Shown piece after piece: positions 11,334 to 23,029 of a stretch of DNA of 64,000 nucleotides. The translations under genes were made by a program, and so were the position numbers. Numbering within the stretch: the first letter of the stretch is position 1; every line of letters begins with the position of its first letter. Source of the stretch: Diphasiastrum complanatum (taxonomy: Eukaryota; Streptophyta; Lycopodiopsida; Lycopodiales; Lycopodiaceae); the NCBI GenBank assembly GCA_029204225.1, contig CM055092.1, positions 24,512,381-24,576,380 on the forward strand, written 5' to 3'. The notes beneath the pieces were generated by a model. It made no database searches. It was not told where the DNA came from and saw only the letters and a program-made list of their open reading frames with translations.

Positions 11334-14057
11334 ATGGGTCAACCAAAAAGTGATCTTTGGTCCTTGGATCATACAAAAATTGTAGCTGAGGGCTATATCT
11401 TGTTGGCATTCCCCTATGAGGCTATGGAATTTGAAGAGCTTGGAGATGAACATGTCGGTGTCATAATCTCCACAATGCATGCTAGCTTGGATAATAATTT
11501 AGCATGTCAAGATAGCAGCTTGGAGAACATGAATGTTCAACTTTTGAGATGGCCAATCAAACAAGTTACATTTGAAGATGGTAGTGAACTTTTAGATACA
11601 TCAGTCTTTGATGGTATAGAATGCCAAAATCAAGACGATATGCATGGTGAGAGAGGTGTCCATGAGATATTGAAAATTATGCAAGAAGATGTTGAGGGGC
11701 CAAAAGACTCTACAATATGTAAGAAAAAGATAAAATATAGAGTGGTCAATCGACAACTATCACAAAACAACAACATGTTGACATAGTCCAAAATTCATGA
11801 TCTTTTGTCCACGAAGAAAATCCATGAAGTTGCTACTAAAGATTGTTGTGATAAGTGTTGCTGCCAACATGTCAAGAGAAAACAAATAGAGGAAGCTCGA
11901 CGACAATATTGGAGTCAAACGTCATCAGATCGCATTACTTATGTTTGTGACATGTTGCTTACTTCACAAAAAAAAAGAAGGAAAGAAAAGAGCATTTTAT
12001 ATTACATTCGAGGGAGATTTGATCTATGCAAGGGCATGGTATATTATTCATGGAATACTAAAGGCTACAGATCACAGGTACAAAGCTGCATACGAACAAG
12101 GATCCAGAAAAGCATGCCATGGAAACACGCAAATTATTCGACGAGCTTGGGAGCATGTGGAGATGGCAAAGGCGATAATGCAACAATACGTTAATAACAA
12201 TGCTGAGCAAATGCCACACAAGAGTAAGACTACTTTTGATGGAGAAAGAGAGACACAGCAAATACTATCAAGTGTTTATAAACAACAAGACATATTGAGG
12301 GAAATAAACATGACACAAGTCTGGGATTATAAAACATATCACATTCTCCATTTAGTAGACTTCGTAAAATTGTATTCAAACAAGTGTCTCTTTCCAAATC
12401 TAGCCCATTTTTCAAAATATGATGTATGCACATCCTTGAAAGTGAAGCTAGAATCAACAAAGTTGTTGGAGAGCGAGCAAAAATATTCATGGAGAAAAGA
12501 AAACATATGCTTGCCCAAATGAGTTGTCGCAACTTGTACTATTTTTGGGTTGTGATCCTAGTAAGAACTTGTGCATTGTCCATTACAACATGGACTAGAT
12601 GAAGACATGCATACCATGACTAGAGCCACATCCAAAAATTTGAAGTCATGTCATGCAACTCTCCATATCTTTAACAGGAATGCTGACGCACGGACATGGA
12701 AGAGGTGCATATGGTCATTTTGCAATGGGATATTGGTCTTCTGATCCAAATTTTACAATTGGATCACTAGCACGATGTTTGAGACATTTAGAGCTTCCAA
12801 ATGAGGATAGAAAAGGTGATTTCAATTTTAGTAGTGTGCCACAACAATCCATTTTTGGAGGATTGTTGGTGAGACATGCATTTGATTTTCATCAACAAAT
12901 ATGAAACAGAGGAGAAAATTCATCAACAAAAAACACAGATACACTCATGAACATAAGCCATTCTTCGAGTCAAAATGGTCACTTTAAAGCTTTGCCAAGA
13001 ACTCTCTACCTACAACTTCATAATTGTGGTAGCGAGAACAAAAATAGATATTTGTTCACATTTCTCTCCCTTCTCACAACAAGGAACATATTTGAAATGA
13101 TACATCTTGGGTTCTTAATGGTGGGCCACACACATGAAGATGTTGATGCAATGTTTAGCAGACTATCGGAGAAGTTACAGACAGCTTGTGTTTTCACTTT
13201 TTCCCATTTGATGAATGCGTTCATTGAGAGCTCATGCCTTCATCCCAAACCATACTTAATGCAAGAAGTACCAAATTTCTAATCTTTTATTGAAAATTAT
13301 CTATGTGATGCAGGAGACACATTGGTTGGCCACAAAAAACCTCTCCAATTTCGCTTTTTTGTTAGAGATGGCATTCCTGTCATGCAATACATGATGAATC
13401 CCACAATGAAGATGTGGAAACCACAAGATGGAATACAATTATGGAAGAAAGACACAAATGGTTGTCCAATGTTGCCCAAAGGATATCTCCCTGCATTACC
13501 ACTTTTGTCGACCCTTAAGGATCAAAGTATGGTTATTGATGGAATAAATAAGCATGTTTCTTTTTGGAAGAAATATATGGAACACAAAAATGTCAATCCA
13601 AATTATAGGGAATTCATTTCGCCTATAATTGCTTATTGGGAGAACATTATCAACATTTTAAATTCAGATGAAAACATTCAGAGTTATGTGAATATGATGG
13701 ATGGTTTTTGGCCCAGGATGGGATGGATGGATGCTAATACAAACAACCCAACTAGCATGATAGAAGATGAAGAAGATGAATATGAAGAACACTATTGTGG
13801 TCCATTGAAAGATAAACCTAGGGTGCCATTCAAGAATCATATTGATGTGCATAAAGATCAATTTGTGCTGGTACGTCCCAATGACAAGATGTATCCAATT
13901 TGGCTAGGTGTTGCACTTTCAGACGTAAACCAACAAAAGACATCACCAAACTTCATGAAAGTGCTTCTTCAATATTGGGCTCCCATTTATTCGGAAAGAT
14001 ATAAGGATTGTTGGACGAAGCAACCCTTCCGATCCACAACGTTGGTCTATACAATTT
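11334..14057 (+). pseudogene. DUF7869-like (transposase-like) gene, degenerate
   Basis: Successive open frames in three phases line up with a family I recall as DUF7869 (eukaryotic, RNase H-fold-like, possibly transposon-derived). Landmarks: a Cys-rich start (CCDKCCCQH, then EEARRQYWSQTSSDR) near 11835-11935; after a shift at an A-run near 11966, ARAWYIIHGI and GNTQIIRRAWEH (12027-12155), then EQMPHKSKT; SKYDVCTSLKVKLEST near 12415; CRNLYYFW at 12525; GAYGHFAMGYWSSDPNFTIG near 12695; LQLHNCGSENKNRY (13010-13051) and FLMVGHTHEDVDAMFSRL (13112-13165), the signature block; FRFFVRDGIPVMQY (13351) and KDQFVLVRPND (13855). Stops at 11784, about 12592 and 13280 and several frameshifts prove it is broken. 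LQLHN has His where I recall Asp. The 3' end is cut by GypG. An alternative is a relic of an unclassified DNA transposon; no terminal repeats were found. Confidence 0.7.
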
Positions 14058-16355
14058 ACTTCAATTCCTGGTCAATTTGGTCTATACAATTTTAGACTCC
14101 CTCCGACGCATTAAGCATTGTCCACAATGGACATTTCTCAAATAAACATTTAAAATTTTTGGATACTCTTGGAAGAATTCTTCTTCCATCCATCTTTTTT
14201 TTGAGTCTTTTCTTTTCAAGTTTTAGGAGAACTAGTTCTCCTTCATCGTACTTGATTGCCCTCCGACACATATTTGCACTTTTTTGTTGTTTCTGTTGTG
14301 CATTTGCCATGGATTGTTGAACCTTTGAAAAGGTGTCTTGATAGTCCTACACAAATTCATCTGAGGCAAATATCTTTTCTTTAGTCCTTAATAGATGAGG
14401 CACAATTGGTTTTCCATACATTACTTCAAAAGGTGCTTTACCAGTAGAAGAATGAATGGTGTTATTGTAAGCAAATTCTAGAATAGGAAGATAGTGTTCC
14501 CATTGAGTCTTCTGATCACTTACATAATTTATCAACAAGTCTATGATGGTTCGATTAGTAATTTCACTTTGACCATCAGTCTGGGGGTGAAATAATGAAG
14601 AAAATTTAAGGGTTGTCCCCAGATTATCAAAAAGGGCTCTCCAAAAGATGCTAGTAAATCTTGATTCCTGATCCGACACTATACTTTTGGATAGTCCATG
14701 CGACCAAAAGGTACCACTAAACATTCATAAAGGCCAAAGTTAGTTCTGGAAGCAGTTTTATGGACATCTTCGGGTGCTACTCTGATTTGGTGGTATCCAC
14801 TTGTCAAATCAATTCTACTAAAAATGCAAGATCCATTTATCCTATCCATAATGTCATCTATTCTTGGAATAGGAAACCGGTTCTTAGTTGTATTCTTGTT
14901 TAAAGCACGATAGTCCACACACATCCTAAAACTCCCATCTTTCTTTTGTACCAAAAGTACAGGAGAGCAACAGGGGGAGTTACTGGGTTTTATAAGACCT
15001 TTCTCTAACAAATCATTAATTTGTTTAGAAATTTCTTCTTGTTGAGAATGGCTTACCCTATAAGGGAGGTCTATTGGGTATGGAACTATTGGGTAGGATA
15101 ATGTCTATCGTATGATCTTCAGGTCTTTCAGAGGGTAAGGATAACATCATCATCCATACTTTGAACAAACAACAAATAAGAAAATACTGCTTTCTTTAGT
15201 ACCTTTGATACCTGAATATGGCTTCCCAAAGGGATTATTTCGCCACTCTGTCCAGCATGCACACTAACATCTTTCCAGAGGGTTGTGCATTTTGTGCCAA
15301 GGCATGCCTAAGATTATATCTACTCCCTGTAAAGGACCTACCATGAATTCTATAGGCTCATAGTAATCGGAGATTTGAAGCTTAGTTTTTCCAATTACAG
15401 AGTAAATGTTTGCATCACCATCAACAAAAGCACCTTTAGCCTTAAGCATAGATTCAGAGAAGGAACCAACTCCAATCTCTTGTGCAAGCTTAAAAGAGAT
15501 GAAATTATGAGAGGAGCCTGCATCAAAGAGAATTAAACAGAGTTTGTTATGGACTTGTGCCCATGTCTTGAGGAGATCGTGGTTTTGAGTGTCTTAAATG
15601 CTTTGTACGGCAACTTGCTTCCCTTTGTCTGCACTTAAAGCTTTGGTATCTTTGAGTGGACATTTGAAAAAGAGGTGTCCATTTTCCCCACACTTGAAGC
15701 ATCTTCCTTTCTTGCGATAGGCCTGCACTTGTTCTTTGGAAAGGCGTTGAGTCTTCTCTTTTGGAGTTTGAGTGGTGGGATGTTCCTTCCTTTTGTTTCC
15801 GCTTCCATTTCGATGATTATCCTGTAGTTCAATTCTGGTAGCATAATGTATGTCTTGTTCCAAAATATCACCTTGTACTAGATCTAAGCCATATTGTATA
15901 CTTCTATGCAAACCCGAATAGAACTTTCTTTTCTGTTCTTTCTTGGAAATGGAATGTAAAGTCTGAACTTTCAAAAGCAACTCCCAAAATCTTTTTGCAT
16001 ACTCAACTACCTTCTCATTTTGTTTTTGACTAAAGATGTCCCATGCAACTAAAGTATCTTTTTTATATTCTTTTGGCAAAAAGTGGGCTTTAATTTGCTT
16101 TTTAAAGCTATGCCAAGTAGAAGCAGTTTCGTGATTAGATTCCATAGCTGCCCACCATAGAGATGCATACTTATCTAGATGTAACATTGCAAATCAAATC
16201 TTGGAATGATTTGAGTATCTGCTTTTCTCAAAGAAAGTATCAAGATTTCGAATCCAGACAAGCAAACTCTCTTCATTGCTACTATCTCCATCAAACTTAG
16301 AAAACTTAAAAAGTTTATTATCAATCTTAGCAAACCTCCTTTTCCTAGATCTAGT
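14058..16355 (-). pseudogene. GypG gypsy retrotransposon fragment 1, with internal deletion
   Basis: Minus strand, 5' to 3': gag (16187-15594; TASTWHSFKKQIKAHFLPKE, ending in the zinc knuckle CFKCGENGHLFFKC), an aspartic-protease region with its DARSS-like motif around 15530-15260, RT start (15011-14710; LEKGLIKPSNSPCCSPVLLV, FRMCVDYRALNKNT, IDLTSGYHQIRVAP). At about 14703 the frame jumps from RT (VVPFG) directly into the integrase core (LSKSIVSDQESRF), deleting about 1.4 kb that is present in the second copy (about 54100-55500). The integrase then runs to FEVMYGKPIVPHLLRTKEKI. Stops occur between domains. The YxDD box, RNase H and the integrase zinc finger are gone, so it is inactive. Its right edge abuts R at about 16356. 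Confidence 0.85.
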
Positions 16356-17240
16356 AGAGGATATTTACAAGTGCGAGTAGAAAGGGAAACTTGATTATTC
16401 TAGTGGTTGGAATAACATTCTCAACATCTTCTATTGGTTCAAATAGGTCCCTATAAGCGTGTTTGCATTATTCTTGTACTACTACTGCTTTGTTGGATGT
16501 TGCTAAAAAACATATGAATTTTCAGCACATTGTTAAGGAGATGGAAAAAATATGGTCGTATTGGAAACAAACAACGATTGGATTTTAGCAACTATTAGTG
16601 ACATCTTGCTTTCTATAAATCTTGAGATGAAAAAGCATAGTGTTGTACGTATCATCACTACCTTTAGCAATAACGATTCGCTTCGCATCACCTGAAGATT
16701 CGCTCTGATTAGAGCTCCTAAGCAAAAGCTGTCTATAGAAAACGAGAATCAAAAGCATTTTTAGCAGCCACAGAAACATGAAAATTATCTATTTATAACA
16801 AGGCCAAAGAAAATTTTGAATATTTACCACCACTGCATAATAACACATACAAACCACCAGGTTTGACTCACAAAGTGTCATGCAACCACAATGCTCATAC
16901 AGAGAGTCTACCACTATACTCTCGACCAACTGACTCGTCCCCAATCCAACTTGACCACAAGTGGACCACATGAACGACATGGCTCAAACTAAGGAGATCC
17001 CACTGCCACCATGAGACTTACATCCTCCATCTAGCTAGGCTAACATCCTATCAGACACTTACAAGTACGAACCTATAAAGCTAACATAAATGAGCAGCTG
17101 AGGAAATCTTACTGCCACCATAAGATTGCACCCTCACCAGATAGATAGCTAGTAGACAATGACAAGTCAATCAGCATAAATGACTACTTTGTTTTACCAT
17201 ACCAAATGCACAACCACATAAAACGCCGACTCAGATCTAA
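16356..17240 (-). repeat. Chimeric U-R repeat, copy 3 (R part)
   Basis: Minus-strand copy of the R block, containing the NKAAIV-type exon (about 16365-16510) with the shared TAA nonsense codon, the QLLLRSSNQSESSG exon-like stretch (about 16670-16740), and the fused non-AP2 part to about 17240. It corresponds to 5841-6560 in inverted orientation. Confidence 0.75.
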
Positions 17241-17249
17241 ATTCCCGTG

Positions 17250-18010
17250 AGAAGGCCCTCCGATCACACTCTGTGCGATCTCCATCAGCTCTCCAACCTA
17301 GAGCTAGCTCTCAAAGCTTCACGCTTTGTCCGTTTGTGTTTGCAGTGTTTTGATTCCATCATGAATCCCACCTGTAAGTCATGTCCATGCCAATGACTCA
17401 AGTCTAATATGAAATAGCTGCCCCTTGATGATCATCCCATGTCATCTTGTAGTGTTATCCCTACCAGGTATTTCAATGCCATCTCTGATAACAAAGGTTT
17501 GGGCATCTACCCTGCAGTGTCCACCTGTAGTCCCCCAAGCTAGCTCCAAGCTGCTCCTGTGAATGGTTCCAAACCACTCCCTAAGAATACACTGAAATGT
17601 GAACTCCAAAGCCACCATCAAGTCCCTCACATGACGGTGCATGCCAATATCCGTCCTAGTGAACCTGTGAGATCTCCCATGGCCCAAACCAAACGATCTA
17701 CATCCTGTCATCCCTGATGCAATACTGATATGGTAAATTGACTTGACTTACCCAAACTGGCAGTTGAACTGTATCTCTCCGATGACAAACCTGATATACT
17801 ACTCCACAGCTACAATGACTTGATCAAAATTGAGTTATCGATTGTAAAACCACGAAATCATCACACTCACCACTCACCACTCACCAAGAGCATCTAAAGT
17901 GTGATTATTGACCCGTTTTTCATCCTGTGCATGTCCCACACATAGCTCGTCCAGTGCAAGTCCGCTATCTTGCCCAATGGCTTCCAACTGGCACCACCTC
18001 ACACTTCCAT
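17250..18010 (-). repeat. U block of the U-R repeat, copy 2, with open frame 17442-17711
   Basis: Inverted copy of 5040-5840. The minus-strand frame at 17711-17442 gives 89 residues (SFGLGHGRSHRFTRTDIGMH, ILREWFGTIHRSSLELAWG, FVIRDGIEIPGRDNTTR). It is the most open version of the unknown U frame. I recognise no domain. Similar length and end (DNTTR stop) at 24921-25205 suggest a once-coding segment, but it could also be chance in young repeats. Confidence 0.6.
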
Positions 18011-18029
18011 CACCCTTGATCGTCAATAT

Positions 18030-19834
18030 GTGTGTACATTCAAGATAGCCAATATGTGTGTACCTTCAAGGACCCCACAGCAAAATGGAGTGGCTGAAAG
18101 GAAGAATAAGGCTTTATGTAAAAGTGCTTAAGCTAAGATGTTAAGTGCTAATATTGAAAAACCATTTTGGGATCAAGCTTTGTTGTGTGCCAATTTCTTG
18201 TGCAATAGGTGGCCGAGTGCTTTTTGGATGGAAGGACACCTTTTGAGATACTATTCAAGAGGAGGCCGAGTGTCAACTTTCTAAGAACGTTTGGATGCAT
18301 ATGCTATGTCAACATTACTCTTGATGATAGGACCAAGTAGGAACCATCTTCAAGAAGTGGTATTTTTGTTGGATATAGTGAGGTGAGTAAAGCCTACAAG
18401 GTTTACATTCCTTCTACTAACAAGGTGATTGTTGGTAGAGATGTCATTTTTTATGAGGGGAACATTCCAAAAGTTTTTTCAAACATGATTGATGGAAGTG
18501 TGGATGGAACTAACATTCTTGATGTTGACGAAAATGATCCTATTTTTTATGGTGATGATGATGGACCTTCATCAAGCCAAAAGCCAAGGAGAACATCACG
18601 AGAAAGACAAGTACCTTCAAGGATCACATATGATCAAAAGGGTAAGCAAGTAGCTTCTGGAAATTATGTTGCCTCTTTGGATGAGCCTACAAGTGTAGAT
18701 CAAGCAAGGAAATAAGAGGAGTGGATCCAAGCAATGGATCTTGAGTATCGAACTCTTATGAAGAGTGAAAGATCTTTTGGAGGATCTTCTTGTGTACATG
18801 GAGCTATGCATGTGGATGGATGTTATCTTGCTGTAAAATCAAGTATTGGATCTAGAAGACAAATTGTTCAATGACTTTAATGGTCAAGTTGAAGATTAAG
18901 AGGTTGATCTCAAAGCGCTTCAACTAGTCAAAAGGGAAGTTGGCAATTTGGAACTAGTCAAGAGCATCAAAGGAGAGGTAATTGGCAAAGGTGTTATGGA
19001 TATGATTTTACAGTATATTGAAGACTCAAGTAAGCTCAAAGGAGTAGCAAGGAAGTGTTTTTCAAGTTTACTTTACTTTTTCTATCTCATGTTTGAGCAA
19101 TTTTATGTGGATGTGTGCAAATCGTCAAGATATGGTAAAACTAGCTACATTGGTGAGCATTGTTTTGATGTTGGATTTGTACTAGAATTCTTGGCTGGTT
19201 TTGCTGATGGAAATGAAGCTATTGGAGGTTCATTATGTCACTCATTCATGTCCAAGTCATCAAGGCTTGATGGAATCTTATGGCAAGATGGAGATGGAGG
19301 CTCATTTGTGGAGTATCATGGTGGATACAAGATAACAAAGAGCAAAGGAGGAGGAAACATGCAAGCAAAAGTTGATCACTGTTTGTTTGCTGTAATTTTT
19401 CCATAGAGTTCAAGATTGATAGCATGGTGGAATCATTTCATTTACGTCCTATTTCATTCTTCATGTTACATGTAAAATTAATGTAAGAAATAGTGAAGCA
19501 TCCCAAGTGGACATTATTCTCTATATCAATTATGGTTGTTTCTATTTTGAGCATTAAATAATCATTGAAAGATCTATTCTTGGGAAGAAGATCATTCTTA
19601 TGATGGATCAAAGTTCTATCGTCAAAAACTATGCTAGGAGCAAGCATATTGAGGTGCAACAACACTTTGTTATGGAAAAAGTCATTGCAAAGGAGGTGGA
19701 GCTTCAACATGTGTCTTCAAGGGAATGTGTGGCTGATATCTTCAGCAAAGCATTGGGAAAGGACTTGTTCATGAACCATAGGACTTCACTTGGAGTGCTA
19801 TCAAAGTGTATGCTAAAACTAGTTGAAGAGGGAG
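18030..19834 (+). pseudogene. CopA copia pol remnant with RT region replaced, copy 2
   Basis: Starts at the CopA-U junction (about 18060, TTCAAGGACCCCACAGCAAA), which codes the integrase motif PQQNGVAERKNK carrying the catalytic Glu. Frameshifts follow. From 18383 an open frame covers the integrase C-terminus and spacer (SKAYKVYIPSTNKVIVGRDV, through DEPTSVDQARK, then TAA). The foreign segment (RSFGGSSCVHGAM, LVKSIKGEVIGKGVMDMIL, SYIGEHCFDVGFVLEFLAGF) replaces RT between about 18770 and 19440. The RNase H tail returns at 19600-19839 (MDQSSIVKNYARSKHIEVQQ, VADIFSKALGKDLF). Polypurine tract GAAGAGGGAG at 19825-19834 precedes the LTR. It is the inverted counterpart of 3222-5010. Confidence 0.85.
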
Positions 19835-20402
19835 TGTGAAAGATTCAACTAGTTTCATCATATTTGCTATATTTTCATATTTGGCATATTGAGGCCAAAA
19901 CTTGTTTTAGAATTAGAGATTGACTTGTCAAAGTTCATTAGTCAAAATGTCATTAGAATAAACACTTTTTGAAAGTGTGGGAAAGGTAGAATGCGAGTTT
20001 GAGTAGATTCAAATTTGAATAATTGGGTATATTGAATCTAGACCCAAAAATAGTAGGGTTTACATTTTGGAGGGAAATCCAAGTGGCCAAATAGGGTTTG
20101 GACCTGCTATAAAAGAATGTAACTCATGGAGAGAGCTATCTTCTCTCTTCTCTATCTCATTTCATGCTTATACATGGTTCTCTTGGGTTCTACTATTCAT
20201 TGGTGCACTATCTTGGTGATTGCTTGCAATTCTATGTGTATAATGGTCATTCATTGCTATTTTTGGTTTCACACATGTGAAATACAGCAGCTCGCTAGTT
20301 TTGCACAGAGAAAACAACAATACTTTATCATTTCATTCAAGTTTGATCAAGTTCTATTTGTGTTTGCATCTCATTTTATGTGTAGATGCTGATTTTTCTA
20401 CG
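19835..20402 (+). repeat. CopA 3' LTR
   Basis: Begins TGTGAAAGATTCAACTAG immediately after the polypurine tract. It aligns with 3221-2600 on the other strand. The end is lost where CopB begins at about 20403. Confidence 0.75.
20108..20115 (+). promoter_or_regulatory. TATA box of CopA LTR
   Basis: TATAAAAG lies about 275 bp into the LTR, the expected place for a U3 promoter. The matching elements are at about 2945(-) and 50510(-), so the box is conserved between LTR copies. Confidence 0.5.
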
Positions 20403-21790
20403 TTGGTAAGGATCTTATCACTCCTATCAATAATTTTGCATTGATCAAATTCGAATTCTACCTTATGACCTAAATCTGTAATTCTACTTACTGATAACAG
20501 ATTTGTAGAGAGTTTAGAAACATATAAGACTTTTGATAGTAATTTGAATAGATCATGCTGGAATTGCAATCTTATAGTACCTTCACCTTCAATAGTGTGA
20601 GTACCTTCACCGTCAATATTATTTTATGAATTTTTCTTGAAACTGAAAACCAAAATTTATGCACTTATTACCAACCTTCTGTATATATACACTCCATCAT
20701 GTCTAAACAAGTTTAGTCCTTTGAAAATTATTTTAGTTCTACTGACACCATCTGAAATCCTTCACACTTTATTGAATAGAACAGAGGTTTTCAAGGCCTG
20801 ACTAGACTCAGAATAACAGTGTGCCAATCTCTATAAGTAACTCCGCCTCTTGCCGAGTGCAAGGATCTTATCACACCTATCAATAATTTTGCATTGATCA
20901 AATTCAAATTCTACCTTATGACTTAAATTTGTAATTCTACTTACTGATAACAGATTTATAGAGAGTTTAGAAACATATAAGTCTTTTAATAGTAATTTGA
21001 ATTGATCATGATGGAATCGCGATCTTATAGTACCTTCACCTTCAATAGTGTGAGTACTATTGTCACCAAGATTAACACATTTCTTCATGTTGTAAGGCGT
21101 GTAGGAATTGAAGATCTCACATTGATTGGTCATGTGTTGAGTTCTTCCATAATAAAAAAACCATGAATCATCCAAAAGTGCGCTTTGATCTTTGACCATG
21201 AATGCACATTCGTCCACTTCGACCTGGGAGATGATGAAACTGTGTTTGCTTATTGATCAAGTTGCTTGGCTACATTCTTCGCTTGGAGAATTCGACAATC
21301 CTTAATCTCATGGTTATTACACTTGCAATATCTACAAAATACCTTCTTCTTTGATTATGATCTGATGATTGTGCTTGACTTTGAGTCTGTTTCTGATTCG
21401 TTGTAGTCTTCTTGGAGCTTTTCTACTTCTATCGCTTAGAGCCTTTGTTGACATATAGAGCCAAAGAGGAGGAAGTAGTCGTAGTGTCTCGACTTCTTCG
21501 ATTATCTTCTACAACAACATAGTGATAACTCTAGTAAGAGTTAAACCTGTGTGTGTTGATATGATCATCACTTAGTTTTCATATATGTAGAGAGCAAGCT
21601 TGAAAGCAATGTCATAATTGCATCTTGATCATCTATGACTGATCCGACAGCGGCCATCTGTTGCAAGAGATTCTTAATCTGGTTAATGTGTATATGAAGA
21701 GAATCACTAGTAGACATTTTGAATGTGAAGAATTTATTTCGTAGATGTAACTTAGTAGTTACGTCCTTCACATCATATAGTGAGTTCAAA
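20403..21790 (-). pseudogene. CopB copia remnant, with duplicated end
   Basis: Minus strand: gag (21790-21568; SLYDVKDVTTKLHLRNKFF, SSLLSTYMKT), a disrupted zinc-knuckle region, then the protease region at 21217-20831 (LLDDSWFFYYGRTQHMTNQ, NLLSVSRITNLSHKVEFEF). The protease catalytic triplet Asp-Ser/Thr-Gly is replaced by Tyr-Tyr-Gly. A second copy of the protease tail lies at 20569-20404, separated by about 130 bp of repeat-D end (about 20630-20760), so a D-CopB junction was duplicated. The gag frame is opened by an ATG in antisense R sequence at 21858. Integrase and RT are absent. Confidence 0.8.
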
Positions 21791-23014
21791 ATGTGCAGGC
21801 CATGGTTGAGGACCTGATTTGGTGACCAGTGGTGTAGCAGTGGATCTACAGGTGGCACAGGTGTTGGTACGATAGGATACGACTTATGTGCAGGCCTTGG
21901 TCATGTATTTGACGCTTTATCATTTGTGTTGATTTGCGTGAGTGTGTGTGGGCTTACATGTCGCCATGTCATGGGAGTTTAGATCTGAGTCGGAGTTTTA
22001 TGTGGTTGTGCATTTGCTATAGTAAAACAAAGTAGTCATTTATGCTGATTGACTTGTCATTATCTACTAGCTATATATCTGATGAGGGTGAAATCTTGTG
22101 GTGGCAGTAAGATTTCCTCAGGTTGAGCCTCAGTTGCGCATTTATGTCAACTTTACAGGTTTGTACTTGTAAGTGTCTGATAGGATGTCATCCTAGCTAG
22201 ATGGAGGATGTAAGCCTCATGGTGGCAGTGGGATTTCCTCAGTTTGAGCCATGTCGCTCATGTGTTCCACTTGTGGTCAAGTTGGATTGGGGACGAGTCA
22301 GTTGGTCGAGAGTATGGTGGTAGACTCTCTGTATGAGCATTGTGGTTGCATGATACTTTGTGAGTCAAACCTGGTGGTTTGTATATGTTATTATGCAGTG
22401 GTGATAAATATTCAAAAATTCCTTTGGCCTTGTTATGAATAGATAATCTCCATGGTTCCGTGGCTGCTAAAAATGTTTTTGATTCTCATTTTCTGTAGAC
22501 AACTTTTGCTTAGGAGCTCCAATCAGAGCGTAATCTTTAGGTGATGAGAAGCAAATCGTAATCACTAAAGGTAGTGATGATACTTATAACACTATGCTTT
22601 TTATCTCAAGATTTATAGAAATCAACATGTCATTAATAGTTGCTAAATTCCAATCATTGTTTGTTTCCAATACGACCAAATTTTTTCCATCTCCTTAACA
22701 ATGTGCTGAAAATTCATATGTTTTCTTAGCTACATCCAACAAAGCAGTAGTAGTAAACGAATAACGCAAACACACTTATAGGGACCTATTTGGACCAGTA
22801 GAAGATGTTGAGAATGTTATTCCAACCACTAGAAAAATCAAGTTTCCCTTTCTACTCACACTTGTAAATATTCTCTTGGAAGAGCTGGAGATGGTGAGAA
22901 TTTTGAAAATCCCTTCTACCCCAAGAGTATTGATTTTTAAGATATTAGCCACAGAAATCCATCCTCTTTAAATTGTAATCATGTTTCTAGGCCATTTATG
23001 TGTAGTCAAACCAA
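21791..23014 (+). repeat. Chimeric U-R repeat, copy 4 (R part)
   Basis: Plus-strand R block from GTGCAGGCCATGG (21796) through the non-AP2 part and the AP2 3' exons (NKAAIV-type exon 22725-22895 with the shared TAA) to about 23014, where CopA begins. It is the inverted counterpart of 1983-1. Confidence 0.75.
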
Positions 23015-23029
23015 GTTTAATTGATGCCC

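Noticed and set aside
20126-20392. 88-codon frame in the CopA LTR
   Set aside because: Lies downstream of the LTR TATA box with no recognisable product, and is broken in the copy at 2600-3221.
22251-22442. A 63-codon frame starting MSLMCSTCGQ, also at 6108, 16980(-) and 58251
   Set aside because: It crosses the fusion point of R and the AP2 intron, and is similar only because R is repeated; no domain is present.
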